Origin: Cyclobacteriaceae bacterium
Lineage (GTDB): Bacteria; Bacteroidota; Bacteroidia; Cytophagales; Cyclobacteriaceae
NCBI GenBank assembly: GCA_019638275.1
Contig: JAHBUC010000006.1
Span: 1 to 64,000 of the forward strand
Length of the DNA: 64,000 bases
Direction of reading: 5' to 3'
Each line of letters begins with the position of its first letter. The stretch's first letter is position 1. The translations under genes were made by a program, and so were the position numbers. Below are positions 30,154 through 38,667 of this stretch, one piece after another. Under the pieces are notes generated by a model. That model was not told the origin of the DNA. It ran no database searches and worked only from the letters and a program-made list of their open reading frames with translations.

Positions 30154-31824
30154 ATGGGATTATTCGAGAAACACAGCACATTATTGAATCAGGCTATTGA
30201 TGCATTACACAAGCGCACATTCTTTGCCGCTTACCCGGAGCATCCTGCACCGGCTGTGTATGGTGAAACCGCTGATGCAGACGGACAAGCAGCTTTTAAG
30301 ACGGCATTAGGAAAAAAGTTTGAGTTACTGAAGCAGGCAGATCCGGTAGCATGGATTGGTGTTGAAGAATCGCCCTACACACAAGAACCATTGGGTATTA
30401 CGTACCCGGCCTTTTCGATTGATACATTAATCAGTCGCGCACAAAGTGCTTATCATGTGTGGAGAAAAGTCTCCGCTCAGGATAGAACTGGAATTTTAAT
30501 TGAATCGTTGGAGCGTGTTCGTGTACGATTTTTTGAAATTGCGTATGCCACCATGCATACAACCGGTCAGGGTTACATGATGGCGTTTCAGGCTTCCGGC
30601 CCACATGCGGCAGATCGCGCATTGGAAGCCATTGCCGCAGGCTATGAAGAATTGCAGCGATTTCCGTCTGCCACGTTGTGGGATAAACCAATGGGAAAAT
30701 TCAATATTCAGTTGAACAAAGAGTGGCGTGCCGTACCAAAAGGAATATCATTGGTTATCGGGTGTTCAACATTTCCTACCTGGAATACCGTTCCCGGGCT
30801 TTATGCAAGTTTGGTAACGGGTAATCCGGTTATCGTAAAGCCACATCCCGGTGCTGTATTGCCGATCGCACTAGTGGTTGCAGAAATTCAGCAAGTATTG
30901 AGCGAACAAAATCTAGATCCGAATATCTGCCAACTGGCTGTTGATTCATATGATAAGACAATTACTAAGGAATTGGCTGAGCATCCATCTGTTAAGTTGA
31001 TTGACTTTACCGGAAACAGTGCATTTGGAAGTTACCTGGAAGGCTTGCAGGGCAAAGCTGTGTTTACCGAAAAAACAGGAGTGAATTCAGTTATTCTGGA
31101 TTCCGTGGCTGATGCAGATAAAGTGGCTTCCAATCTTGCTTTTTCCTTATCGTTGTATTCAGGGCAAATGTGTACTGCGCCCCAAAATTTTTACATTCCT
31201 GAAAGTGGAATAAAAACAGCTTCGGGCACTGTAAGCTTTGATGAGTTTGCGCAGAAGCTGGTGGACAACATCAATAGCCTGGCCGACAACCCGAAAGCAG
31301 GACCATTTGTGTTGGGTGCCATCCAAAATAAAAACACCTGCACACGCGTGGCAGATGCCGAAAAGATCCCTGGCAAAGTTTGGGTTAAGTCGCGCGCCAT
31401 TGAAAACCCGATGTTTAAAAATGCGCGCGTCAATACACCAATTTTAGTAGAGGTTGATGCTGCAAAGAAAGAGGTTTTTAGCAAGGAATTATTTGGACCT
31501 ATAGCCTTATTGATTAAGACCAAAGACACCGATCACTCGATTGCCCTGGCACAGGAGATGGCAATCCATCATGGAGCTATTTCGTGTGGAGCGTATACAA
31601 CAGATAGTGCTGTTCGTGAGAAGATCGCGGATGCGATGGCGTTGGCAGCTACTCCGGTGTCATTCAATTTGGTAGGCGGTATTTATATGAACCAGAATGC
31701 CGGCTTTTCTGATTTTCATGTAACGGGTGGTAATCCTTCGGGAAATGCTTCGTTCACAAATCCTGAGTATGTGGTGAAGCGGTTTACGTGGGTCGGTCAT
31801 CGCGAGCCGGTGGCTGCAGGTTAA
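30154..31824 (+). CDS. paaN: PaaN-like aldehyde dehydrogenase family protein
   Basis: The 556-residue protein has an aldehyde dehydrogenase fold with a long N-terminal extension containing KRTFFAAYPEHPAPAVYGE, a block characteristic of the PaaN family annotated in phenylacetate degradation. The cofactor-binding and active-site region is visible as VIVKPHPGAVLPIALV, DFTGNSAFGSYLE and YSGQMCTAPQN with the putative catalytic Cys. No other paa genes are near, so the substrate may differ from phenylacetate intermediates. It is the last chromosomal gene before the cassette array. A GC-rich 190-base spacer separates its stop from the first recombination site. Confidence 0.85.
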   Translation: MGLFEKHSTLLNQAIDALHKRTFFAAYPEHPAPAVYGETADADGQAAFKTALGKKFELLKQADPVAWIGVEESPYTQEPLGITYPAFSIDTLISRAQSAYHVWRKVSAQDRTGILIESLERVRVRFFEIAYATMHTTGQGYMMAFQASGPHAADRALEAIAAGYEELQRFPSATLWDKPMGKFNIQLNKEWRAVPKGISLVIGCSTFPTWNTVPGLYASLVTGNPVIVKPHPGAVLPIALVVAEIQQVLSEQNLDPNICQLAVDSYDKTITKELAEHPSVKLIDFTGNSAFGSYLEGLQGKAVFTEKTGVNSVILDSVADADKVASNLAFSLSLYSGQMCTAPQNFYIPESGIKTASGTVSFDEFAQKLVDNINSLADNPKAGPFVLGAIQNKNTCTRVADAEKIPGKVWVKSRAIENPMFKNARVNTPILVEVDAAKKEVFSKELFGPIALLIKTKDTDHSIALAQEMAIHHGAISCGAYTTDSAVREKIADAMALAATPVSFNLVGGIYMNQNAGFSDFHVTGGNPSGNASFTNPEYVVKRFTWVGHREPVAAG

Positions 31825-32013
31825 CGCCCCTCAGTAGCCGTAGCGAGGCATTCGCAGGCCGCAAAGGGGAGGTGGAGTTGGGCGACTGTGTCGCCCGAGT
31901 TTGATGTCAAAACTAACTTGTTTGATTTTTCGGCCTGGTTGTTTTTTGGATTTGTCATGGTGACCTAGGGTTTTTGGTCAACCTATTTTAGGACGCTACA
32001 TTGAGGGCAATTG
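31825..32013. other. left flank of the cassette array, no gene seen
   Basis: No reading frame is convincing here. Around 31879-31898 there is a GGGCGAC/GTCGCCC hairpin preceded by GTTGGGC-like sequence. The same hairpin occurs inside several array sites (for example near 33548-33564 and 48832-48848), so this may be a decayed recombination site marking an older array end. Confidence 0.4.
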
Positions 32014-32100
32014 TGCACAACGTTTTGTGTTTATGACGTTGTGCTGCTAAAATAATAAGAAATCTACCGATAGCACAATGGCATAAACACGTTGTTGCAT
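32014..32100. repeat. array site 18 (attC-like, family A short)
   Basis: The left box is GCACAAC and the right box GTTGCAT. The L arms GTGTTTATG and CATAAACAC pair, then TTGTGCT with AGCACAA, with G opposite T between them. At 87 bp it lacks the long terminal structure of other family A sites. It is the most distal site from the recombinase. Confidence 0.8.
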
Positions 32101-32476
32101 GCTGGGCGTTTCAGTCAGACCGTTAGTTAGCCCAATTAAAGTCAGCAATTCAAGTCTGAATTGTCCTCTGAGTCTAAGTCGTTAGTTGGTTTTAAGGTCT
32201 TGACGGAAACGTCCGGTTGTAACAACGTGTTAAAACGTTGCTTACCGCGTGCAAGAGTGTCGTAAGTTGGGAAACTGTCTTGCGTACTGTTGAATTTATG
32301 GTCGGGTTACACGAAAAATTTTCGTTATCCCGATTTTTCTAAATTTCCTTTGCCAAACCGCAAAAAAAATTCGCGCTTCGCGCGAATAGTCTGGATGTCT
32401 GCCGAGGAATTTTGTTTGAAAACTACGTTGCATCAATTGGGAGTCAGCGTTATTTAAAAATCGTCCGAACGCCTTG
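32101..32476 (-). other. cassette without a clear gene
   Basis: The two ends match like those of other cassettes (GTTGCATGC ... GCATGCAAC and further), so this is a bona fide unit of about 0.4 kb. I see no convincing protein. A 45-residue minus-strand frame (32433 to 32296) exists but runs through a strong terminator-like hairpin at 32361-32387, which argues against it. The unit could carry a small RNA on the minus strand ended by that hairpin, or be the remnant of a lost gene. Confidence 0.55.
32361..32387 (-). terminator. terminator-like hairpin inside the gene-less cassette
   Basis: ATTCGCGC (32369-32376) and GCGCGAAT (32380-32387) form a perfect 8-bp stem with a 3-base loop, followed on the minus strand by eight Ts. 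It would end minus-strand transcripts coming through the array or a small RNA made within this cassette. Confidence 0.7.
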
Positions 32477-32614
32477 CATGCAACGTTTGGGTTTGGGCAG
32501 TGGCGGGCTAAGGCCGACAAGGTCGTCACAGTCCCCCGTTGGCAAACGTTATAGCGAAGATAGTACTTTATACCTACACATCACCCCGCCATTGCCCAAA
32601 CCTGTTGTTGTGGC
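32477..32614. repeat. array site 17 (attC-like, family C)
   Basis: The left box is TGCAAC-type and the right box GTTGTGG. The L arm GGTTTGGGCA pairs with TGCCCAAACC, then GTGGCGGG with CCCCGCCAT, with the conserved G opposite T. The interior differs from family A and matches site 14 at 35309. Confidence 0.85.
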
Positions 32615-32632
32615 CTGTGGGCTACACCGACA

Positions 32633-33442
32633 CTATTTTTTAGATGTCTTTGAAGAATCAAACGTTATACCAACAACATATTTTTGTTTGACCTGTTGTC
32701 CTTTTATAGTTCCGGGTGTCCAGTCGGGACATTCCTTCATTAATCTAACAGCTTCCCTGTCACAATACTCATTTAGTCCTCTGACTACTTTTATTGAAAA
32801 GTCGTCTATTGAACCGTCTTTATTAATAACAAATTCTACGAAAACCTTACCGCTGATGACCTTCTTCTCTGAGTTCCTTGGGTAAATGAGATTGCTGTCA
32901 ACATACTCTTTAAATTTCCCGAACCCTCCTGGGAATAGCGCGGGATTCTCCACGATAGTAAAAATTTCGTCTGATGACCATGTCGTATCAACTTTAAAAG
33001 TATTTTCAGTTGTTTCTTCTCTTATTTGTCTAGCGTTTATTTTGTCCAAATTCTCACCGTTTATTTTTACTTTCTTTTTGTCAAGTGTTTGAAGTCCCCT
33101 AATCGTATAGTTGAATTTAAAAATGCAGTCGCACATAGCTACTTCAATGAACTCCTCTATTTCCCCCGTCTTTTTATTTTTAATTCTCGTTACCTCTGTT
33201 GAATAAATTAAGTTAAGTGTGTCATTTATTATTTTAATTTGTCCTTTTAAATTTCCGATGCAGTTAGCGTATGCTGTCAGATATATTTCTGTTACGTCAT
33301 TTGTCTGAGTAACCATGTCTATAGTTGTACTGTCACCAATACATTCAGTCATGCAGTCGGAAAACTCAAACTTCTCTAGGATTTGTCCTTGGGATACAGT
33401 TAAAGTCGTTGTAAATAATATCGTAAATATCGTTCGTGTCAT
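32633..33442 (-). CDS. exported TonB C-terminal-domain protein (cassette)
   Basis: The 269-residue product has a signal peptide (about 1-19, ending VSQGQ), a Cys-containing middle region of unknown fold and a C-terminal TonB_C-like domain (about 165-262): PALFPGGFGKFKEYVDSNLIYP, GKVFVEFVINKDGSI and REAVRLMKECPDWTPG. In Bacteroidota such TonB_C domains often occur on proteins that are not true TonB; with no proline-rich linker or membrane anchor beyond the signal peptide, this one is probably a periplasmic protein. It fills the cassette between sites 17 and 16, whose ends match (GCCCA..GGCCACAAC). Function unknown. Confidence 0.85.
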   Translation of the reverse strand: MTRTIFTILFTTTLTVSQGQILEKFEFSDCMTECIGDSTTIDMVTQTNDVTEIYLTAYANCIGNLKGQIKIINDTLNLIYSTEVTRIKNKKTGEIEEFIEVAMCDCIFKFNYTIRGLQTLDKKKVKINGENLDKINARQIREETTENTFKVDTTWSSDEIFTIVENPALFPGGFGKFKEYVDSNLIYPRNSEKKVISGKVFVEFVINKDGSIDDFSIKVVRGLNEYCDREAVRLMKECPDWTPGTIKGQQVKQKYVVGITFDSSKTSKK

Positions 33443-33459
33443 TTTCTATTTGCCCATTG

Positions 33460-33590
33460 GCCACAACGGTTTGGGTTTGTTTAGTGGCGGATAAATCCAA
33501 CGGATTTGTCCGCCTACACGAATATACATAAACGGAGTGAAACTTTCGGGCGACAAAGTCGCCCGCCATTAAACAAACCCGGTGTTGGGC
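33460..33590. repeat. array site 16 (attC-like, family B)
   Basis: The left box is CCACAAC and the right box GTTGGGC, which do not match each other. The L arm GGGTTTGTTTA pairs with TAAACAAACCC and continues GTGGCGG/CCGCCAT with G opposite T. The terminal structure has a GGGCGAC/GTCGCCC hairpin. Confidence 0.9.
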
Positions 33591-33595
33591 GTCCG

Positions 33596-34444
33596 TTATT
33601 TACCACCACTCAATCCCTGTCCAATTTGTTGAATAGCTTTTTCTGCTTCTCTTATCTTCTCTTCCTTTTTCTTCTTCTCTATTTTATCATCGAGAATTAG
33701 TTCTATACCAATTTTCATTGGACTGAATATGGACAAGCATTCATCGTCAGTTAGCTCGTGCACTCCTTTGCTTAGGATTCCATAGATGACTTTGTTCTTA
33801 ACTAAAAATTCAGGTAGATAGTCTTTGAGTGCTGATATTTTCTCGTCCATCCTCAACTTAAAGAAATCCTCATCCTTCAGTCCATCCTTTACCTTAGCTT
33901 GTGCATATGCTTCATAAATCAAATCCTCAAAAACGCGTCTTAAATAAACGAAGGCACCAATTCCAACTCCATGTGTCGTAAGTCCTATTCCCCTGTTAAA
34001 TTCTGTATACTTGTCGGCCGTCAATACTGTTCTGTATTTTTTTAAATCTTGTTGAGACAAGTCATAGATTGTAGGATACTGTCCAATTTTAATAAATGAA
34101 TTCTCGGTAAAATAGTATGTAAAGAATAGTTTGTGATTTACGTTTCTAGTGCAATGAAACTCAAAATTGAAAGTCTTGTTTGCATAATGTTCCAGTCCAC
34201 CGTAAACTTTTGAAAACTTTGCGTAAGTGTCAGCTGGTGCAGTAATACCTGCTCCAACATGGTAGGTGGGGTAATCAGCATTACGCAAAAAAACACTGTC
34301 CTTGCTACACTGGACACAGTGACAATCAATTTTCTGTCCACCGTAGACAAAGAGATAAATAAATGGCAAGTCACCCGGCTCAAATGTTGTCGGTTTGTAG
34401 AGAGGAGTCTCTAGTAATAACGTATCTAATTTATTGTTGTCCAT
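33596..34444 (-). CDS. unknown cytoplasmic protein with CxxC motif (cassette)
   Basis: I do not recognise this 282-residue protein. It has no signal peptide or membrane helix, an early HCVQC cluster (about residues 41-46) plus a further Cys near residue 97 that could bind zinc, and a C-terminal part with a conserved-looking LSKGVHELTDDECL followed by a Lys/Glu-rich tail. The HELTDDE-type ending recalls C-terminal domains of uncharacterised, sometimes abortive-infection-like, proteins, but this is impression only. The stop codon lies within the cassette-end inverted repeat, so gene and site are tightly packed. Confidence 0.8.
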   Translation of the reverse strand: MDNNKLDTLLLETPLYKPTTFEPGDLPFIYLFVYGGQKIDCHCVQCSKDSVFLRNADYPTYHVGAGITAPADTYAKFSKVYGGLEHYANKTFNFEFHCTRNVNHKLFFTYYFTENSFIKIGQYPTIYDLSQQDLKKYRTVLTADKYTEFNRGIGLTTHGVGIGAFVYLRRVFEDLIYEAYAQAKVKDGLKDEDFFKLRMDEKISALKDYLPEFLVKNKVIYGILSKGVHELTDDECLSIFSPMKIGIELILDDKIEKKKKEEKIREAEKAIQQIGQGLSGGK

Positions 34445-34472
34445 GTGACCAAACTATTTTGTAAATAATGGT

Positions 34473-34557
34473 GCCCAACGTGTTGGGTTTGTTTAGTGGC
34501 GGATAAATCCAACGGATTTGTCCGCCTACACGAATATAAACAAACCCGGTGTTGGCG
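34473..34557. repeat. array site 15 (attC-like, family B, short)
   Basis: The left box is GCCCAAC and the right box GTTGGCG. The L arms GGGTTTGTTTA and TATAAACAAACCC pair, but the right half of the inner stem with its usual T is missing. At 85 bp it looks like a deletion derivative of family B. Confidence 0.85.
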
Positions 34558-34563
34558 GTAGTT

Positions 34564-35289
34564 TTACTTTCCAAATAGCTTTGATAGAAGTCCTTTTTTC
34601 TTTTTCTGAATCACCCAAATCAGTTCATCAGGATGTCTCTTTGTGAATTGGTTTGAGCCAAAACGTCCCCAAGCAAACCCATCCTTATTTGTTTTATTTC
34701 TTAAATCAGCAACAACCCAATTATCATCGGGAAATTCATTAAGGAATGTGTCCAATTCTTTATTGCTTTTTCTAAATTCTGCAATGTCAATAGTATTTGG
34801 ATTGGTAGACCAAATGTCCATCACTACCTTTTCATGGACGTCATTTAGGTAATTGTCCCCAGGATTCTCATAAAATTCTACTAATGACTTGAAGAACTCG
34901 GTTAGGGTATCACAATAAATTACCAAAACTGCTGGGTCATGACACGCATAGTATATTTTGCCCAAGTCGCCATTATTTTTTATCTCGAGTACCCAGACAT
35001 TTCCAAATCCATCATGACCAAGTGTAATGGAATGAGGTATAAGTTCTGTAAATCCAAATTCATCAATTGAGTCGAAGTAAGCTGTCTCTAGTCCATATCC
35101 TTCCCAACCTTTTGTCTCTCGTAAAATTTCTAATAATTCGTCCGCTATTCTGTTAGAAGGGAATTTGCTTTTGAGAGATATTAACTCATCATCTGTCAGT
35201 CCAAGTTTGAAGTCAAGTGTGTAGTTTTCATTGTCTTCGTCAACGAAGGTTGATGATTTTAATTTTTTAATTATCTCAATAGTTGTCAT
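34564..35289 (-). CDS. SMI1/KNR4 (SUKH) family protein (cassette)
   Basis: The 241-residue product shows the SUKH fold pattern: an N-terminal LTDDELISLKSKFP helix, then GLETAYFDSIDEFGF, a HDGFGNVWVLEI strand pair and a CDTLTEFFKSLVEF helix. SUKH proteins commonly serve as immunity proteins against contact-dependent toxins or as partners of nucleases, and they act in the cytoplasm. No toxin gene is in the same cassette, so this would be an orphan immunity protein. The cassette ends match as TACCGCCAAC across the gene. The C-terminal part (about 150-241) is less typical. Confidence 0.8.
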   Translation of the reverse strand: MTTIEIIKKLKSSTFVDEDNENYTLDFKLGLTDDELISLKSKFPSNRIADELLEILRETKGWEGYGLETAYFDSIDEFGFTELIPHSITLGHDGFGNVWVLEIKNNGDLGKIYYACHDPAVLVIYCDTLTEFFKSLVEFYENPGDNYLNDVHEKVVMDIWSTNPNTIDIAEFRKSNKELDTFLNEFPDDNWVVADLRNKTNKDGFAWGRFGSNQFTKRHPDELIWVIQKKKKGLLSKLFGK

Positions 35290-35308
35290 GTCTTAAATGT
35301 AAAATTAC

Positions 35309-35479
35309 CGCCAACGTTTGGGTTTGGGCAGTGGCGGGCTTTGGAGGCCTTAGCAATGGAGCATCGCGGAATGCTAAGGCCGACAAGGTCGTCACAGTCC
35401 CCCGTGGGCAAACGTTGTAGCGAAGATAGAAATTTATACGTACACATCACCCCGCCATTGACCAAACCTGGTGTTGGGC
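35309..35479. repeat. array site 14 (attC-like, family C, long)
   Basis: The left box is CGCCAAC and the right box GTTGGGC. The L arm GGTTTGGGCA faces TGACCAAACC (one defect), with GTGGCGGG/CCCCGCCAT and G opposite T. Its interior shares a long stretch with site 17 (GCCGACAAGGTCGTCACAG) and carries an additional insertion near 35341-35375. Confidence 0.88.
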
Positions 35480-35500
35480 GCTGGCAAATCGTCTCACCTT

Positions 35501-35839
35501 TTAATTTGGCTGTCCTGCCTTATTTTTCTCAAATGTGATAAAGAGTAGAAAAGCACAAACACCAATTGGTCTATAAAGTATTGTCGCAAGAGTTACGTAG
35601 TTTGTCTTTATTCCATTTTTTTTGGTGTCATAGTTTATTAAAAGGGCTGTTACAATGTTTAGAAGAAAAGTAAGTCCAATCGGAATAGTCGTCTTTAATA
35701 TTTGATAGTCCCCAAAATCCAAAGTCCTTTCTCTGAGAAATTGTCTTACGAGATATTCCAATAGAGCAAATGTCCCAAGTAGTATTGCATATTTGCTTAT
35801 AAGTCGAGAGTGATCTTTAGTCATTTGGTGTTCTTTCAT
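35501..35839 (-). CDS. small membrane protein, second gene of a two-gene cassette
   Basis: The 112-residue product has three to four hydrophobic helices (about 15-28, 48-68, 75-88 and 92-106) and no recognisable domain. Its start overlaps the end of the upstream gene by 23 bases if the first ATG is used; an ATG at 35824 would give a short overlap typical of translational coupling and is perhaps the real start. It belongs to the same cassette as the 101-residue membrane protein, so the two products may form one membrane complex. Confidence 0.75.
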   Translation of the reverse strand: MKEHQMTKDHSRLISKYAILLGTFALLEYLVRQFLRERTLDFGDYQILKTTIPIGLTFLLNIVTALLINYDTKKNGIKTNYVTLATILYRPIGVCAFLLFITFEKNKAGQPN

Positions 35840-36122
35840 TAAATGTGGTCAGTAGATAGAAAACTCCACCGTAAACAGGGGTCATTATTGATAAAAGTCC
35901 AATTGGGATTGCGACTGTTTTACCTTGTCTTAATAACGCATAAATAATCAACCCGTAAATTATGTTTCCAATCCAGTGTCCGTGAATCGTCAGCGCAATG
36001 AACAAGTCAGGGTTGTCGGTTGGTGTGACATATGGTATCGCAAAAGTGATTGCTATTTGAAGAATCATAAGTCCGACCAATAGTCCAACTACCCTAAGTA
36101 CTTTGTCAGTAAGTCGTTTCAT
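35817..36122 (-). CDS. small membrane protein, first gene of a two-gene cassette
   Basis: The 101-residue protein has about three hydrophobic helices (about 8-28, 45-62 and 70-90) with short polar loops. I do not recognise a family. It starts just inside the cassette boundary at site 13 and overlaps the next gene, making this one of only two cassettes in the array with two genes. Confidence 0.75.
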   Translation of the reverse strand: MKRLTDKVLRVVGLLVGLMILQIAITFAIPYVTPTDNPDLFIALTIHGHWIGNIIYGLIIYALLRQGKTVAIPIGLLSIMTPVYGGVFYLLTTFNERTPND

Positions 36123-36146
36123 GTCTATTCTCTATTATTTGCTTGC

Positions 36147-36277
36147 GCCCAACGTGTTGTGTTTATGACGGCTGCGGCTTTCGAAGCCGTCATTGTCCCC
36201 CGTGGGTGAGCGAAATTAGTAAAACAAAACTACATATCAGAGTGTCACCCGCAGCTGGCATAAACACGTTGTTGGCA
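36147..36277. repeat. array site 13 (attC-like, family A)
   Basis: The left box is GCCCAAC and the right box GTTGGCA. GTGTTTATG pairs with CATAAACAC and GGCTGCGG with CCGCAGC, with G opposite T. The inner GACGGCT/AGCCGTC hairpin is present; the second hairpin is less perfect than in sites 9-11. Confidence 0.92.
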
Positions 36278-36351
36278 ACAGTTGGGTTTCGGCCGTTACA
36301 GTCGGTCATACTCTAATTCTTTGTCGTCAGTAATTAATTGTCCTTTCTGAC

Positions 36352-36942
36352 TCATTTTTTAGAGATAACATGTCCGCACGAAAGGGAATTAATCTGCGGA
36401 GGCATTCTATAAAAAAGGTCTTGTCCTTCTAAGACAAGTTCTGCTCGGTTACCTCCCCTTCTTTGGTTTTGTGCAGTAGCCCTTGTCTGATAAAAGATTG
36501 CCACTACATAGAAAAGACACTCCTCATTTGGATTTATAGTTCTTTGCAAACTGGTTGGTTTATCAAAAGATTCCAATTCTGTTACTCCATAGCTAAATAA
36601 GTATTGCTTGTCAAGGGTCATTGTGTCCGGAGGTAGAAATAATTTTACGAAAGTGTCAGGTGAATAAGGAATAGCGATTGAATCAGCAGAAAAATTAATT
36701 ATCAGTTCTAGCGGATTCGAGGTTTCATTAAGCACACGAGTAAAGAATACTAAGTAACTATAGTTAAAGTTTTTATTGGTAAGTCCAGTGTATGGGCCAC
36801 CTTTTGGGAAGCTGTTTTGTATTATTATTCCATTGCTTTTGGTCTCACTGTACCATTTAGTAATAGTAGTTTTGTCGAGACTTTGTCCCGTTACGAAAGT
36901 ATAAAACGAAAAATAGAATCCCAGACAAATGGTTAGTCTCAT
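36352..36942 (-). CDS. exported protein of unknown function (cassette)
   Basis: I start this gene at the ATG at 36942, where a good signal peptide begins (about 20 residues, ending FVTGQ); a longer frame upstream adds a polar stretch that would bury it. The mature part (about 175 residues) is strand-rich with no domain I recognise, ending in a basic segment. It is alone in its cassette, whose ends match as AACCCAA.TGTTGCCAAC. Likely periplasmic or outer-membrane associated. Confidence 0.72.
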   Translation of the reverse strand: MRLTICLGFYFSFYTFVTGQSLDKTTITKWYSETKSNGIIIQNSFPKGGPYTGLTNKNFNYSYLVFFTRVLNETSNPLELIINFSADSIAIPYSPDTFVKLFLPPDTMTLDKQYLFSYGVTELESFDKPTSLQRTINPNEECLFYVVAIFYQTRATAQNQRRGGNRAELVLEGQDLFYRMPPQINSLSCGHVISKK

Positions 36943-37147
36943 AATTTTATTGTTATGTCGATACTTGTTAAAATGGCTTTGCAATTTGTCCGGGGGCATT
37001 AAATTGCTTTCAAGTCCTTTAATTTTTTTCCTCCACCGTCTGCCGAGATATAAACTGTCAACGGAGAAGAGTCCGAATTGTTTTTTGATTTTCTGTCGAC
37101 CGTCTTTGTCGGTTTACTCGCCCCTGTCCACGAGCCAACCCAATTGT

Positions 37148-37317
37148 TGCCAACGTTTGTGTTTATGCAGTGCGGGGGATAGGAGGGCAAAAAAATGTAG
37201 CGCAGCGAAATGTTTTGCCCGACCTGCACGTCTCTGTCCCCCGACACCGAACTAAATTATGAAAATACTTTTAATACCAACACAAAACCCCCGCATTGCA
37301 TAAACATTTTGTTGGGC
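37148..37317. repeat. array site 12 (attC-like, family D-related)
   Basis: The left box is TGCCAAC and the right box GTTGGGC. GTTTATGCA pairs with TGCATAAAC and TGCGGGGG with CCCCCGCA, with G opposite T. The long interior (170 bp overall) has AGGAGGGC-type sequence similar to sites 5 and 2. Confidence 0.88.
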
Positions 37318-37325
37318 ACCGTTGC

Positions 37326-38501
37326 TTACTCAATCATTATATAAAACCAAGGAGTATTCAAAAGTCCATGTCTAAGGTAAATGCTAACTATGTCCCCTTT
37401 GTCTGTCGCTTCATACTCGTCCTTTGTCACGCTTACCTTTTCTGTTTCAGTTCTCGGTCCCCAAGGTCTGAGAGTTAAATAGTAAGTTGTCGACTTTCCA
37501 GAACTGATTTCTTTATCGGTTACTTCACTATTAAATATTTCCGGCTCTGATTTGTCAAACAAGCAATTTGACAGTACAAAAGTCCCGAATGAGTAGCACA
37601 GTATCATTCCTGCTAATGATAGAATGGTTATGTAGTCAACCACTTTTTTGAATTTAATCTCTTTTGTCCACAGTACGAGTAAACCTGTCAATATAAGTGA
37701 GATTATAAAAACATTAATCCAGAGGTTCGTATATTCTAAAATCTCAAAGTCCATTATCGCCCGTATTAAGAGTCCAGCGCTTGGTGCGATGAAGCCGTAA
37801 ATTATTGATGGGTAAGCGCTATTTTTCTTCTCATCAAACCTAATTAATCCACGATAGAAGTACAGGGAAGCAAGTGCAATTCCTGGTAATATCATTCCTA
37901 CGGAAACACATATCAAGTAGGGTTGGGGATAAAACCACAACCAAATGCCTGTCGCGCCACCAACAATATTTATGTATTTGGCAACTCTTCTGGCCTCATT
38001 TAATCTAAATTCTCTTGTCTGTTGATTTATTCCGAATTCGTTGTCAGTCAGGATTTGTTTTTCCTCCTCACTTGCCTCGTGGCTGTCGAGTTCTAAAAAA
38101 TTATTATTTAGCCAATCTAATACTTGGTCAGACCGCTCGATGTAGGCGGTTATCTTTATTGACTTTTTGTCCTTACTATTTGAAATTATGTGAATGTAAT
38201 TGCTGTCAGCCCGAAATCCTTTTATTTCTTGGAAGTCTAAAGTCTTTGTCCCTAAAACACTTAGTCTCGAAATAGAATTTGCTCCAATAATAAGTCGGCC
38301 TCTAATTGTTTCAACCAGTCCATAGGTAAACATGATTGTCCCTCCAAGTGAAACGGGAATAAGGATGAGTGAAACATTCAGATTGGAAGTTTCAGAACTT
38401 AAAGTTATGAAGCCAACGTATACAAATAGTCCAATCAGTAATGGTGAAAATATGTAAATAAAAATTCTCCAACCTTTAGCTGTCCTAAATTCTCCTGTCA
38501 T
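37326..38501 (-). CDS. multi-helix membrane protein with PH-like segment (cassette)
   Basis: The 391-residue protein has two N-terminal helices (about 12-30 and 42-62), a soluble segment of alternating strands (about 65-150, RLSVLGTKTLDFQEIKGF) reminiscent of bacterial PH domains, then four or five more helices (about 178-195, 200-215, 240-255, 263-283 and 295-318) and a soluble C-terminal tail. No family is firmly recognised. It is alone in its cassette, and its stop codon lies 9 bases from site 12. Confidence 0.78.
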   Translation of the reverse strand: MTGEFRTAKGWRIFIYIFSPLLIGLFVYVGFITLSSETSNLNVSLILIPVSLGGTIMFTYGLVETIRGRLIIGANSISRLSVLGTKTLDFQEIKGFRADSNYIHIISNSKDKKSIKITAYIERSDQVLDWLNNNFLELDSHEASEEEKQILTDNEFGINQQTREFRLNEARRVAKYINIVGGATGIWLWFYPQPYLICVSVGMILPGIALASLYFYRGLIRFDEKKNSAYPSIIYGFIAPSAGLLIRAIMDFEILEYTNLWINVFIISLILTGLLVLWTKEIKFKKVVDYITILSLAGMILCYSFGTFVLSNCLFDKSEPEIFNSEVTDKEISSGKSTTYYLTLRPWGPRTETEKVSVTKDEYEATDKGDIVSIYLRHGLLNTPWFYIMIE

Positions 38502-38527
38502 TTTACTCTACTCTTTTTAGCAATGGT

Positions 38528-38658
38528 GCCCAACGTTTTGTGTTTATGACGGCTGCGGTTTTCGAAGCCGTCTTCGTCCACCGTGGGTGGACGAAGTTAA
38601 TAAAACAAAACTACAATTTAGAGTGTCACCCGCAGCTGGCATAAACACGGTGTTGGGC
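38528..38658. repeat. array site 11 (attC-like, family A)
   Basis: Left box GCCCAAC, right box GTTGGGC. This is a canonical family A site: GTGTTTATG/CATAAACAC, GGCTGCGG/CCGCAGC with G opposite T, and inner hairpins GACGGCT/AGCCGTC and GTCCACC/GGTGGAC. It is nearly identical to sites 10, 9 and 6. Confidence 0.95.
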
Positions 38659-38667
38659 GCAGTTCCA

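Noticed and set aside
32296..32529. 77-residue minus-strand frame over site 17 and the gene-less cassette
   Set aside because: It runs across a recombination site and a terminator hairpin and has no recognisable protein features; only its distal 45 codons could be real.
36999..37247. 82-residue minus-strand frame over site 12
   Set aside because: It begins within the palindrome and crosses a cassette boundary, so it mixes two units.
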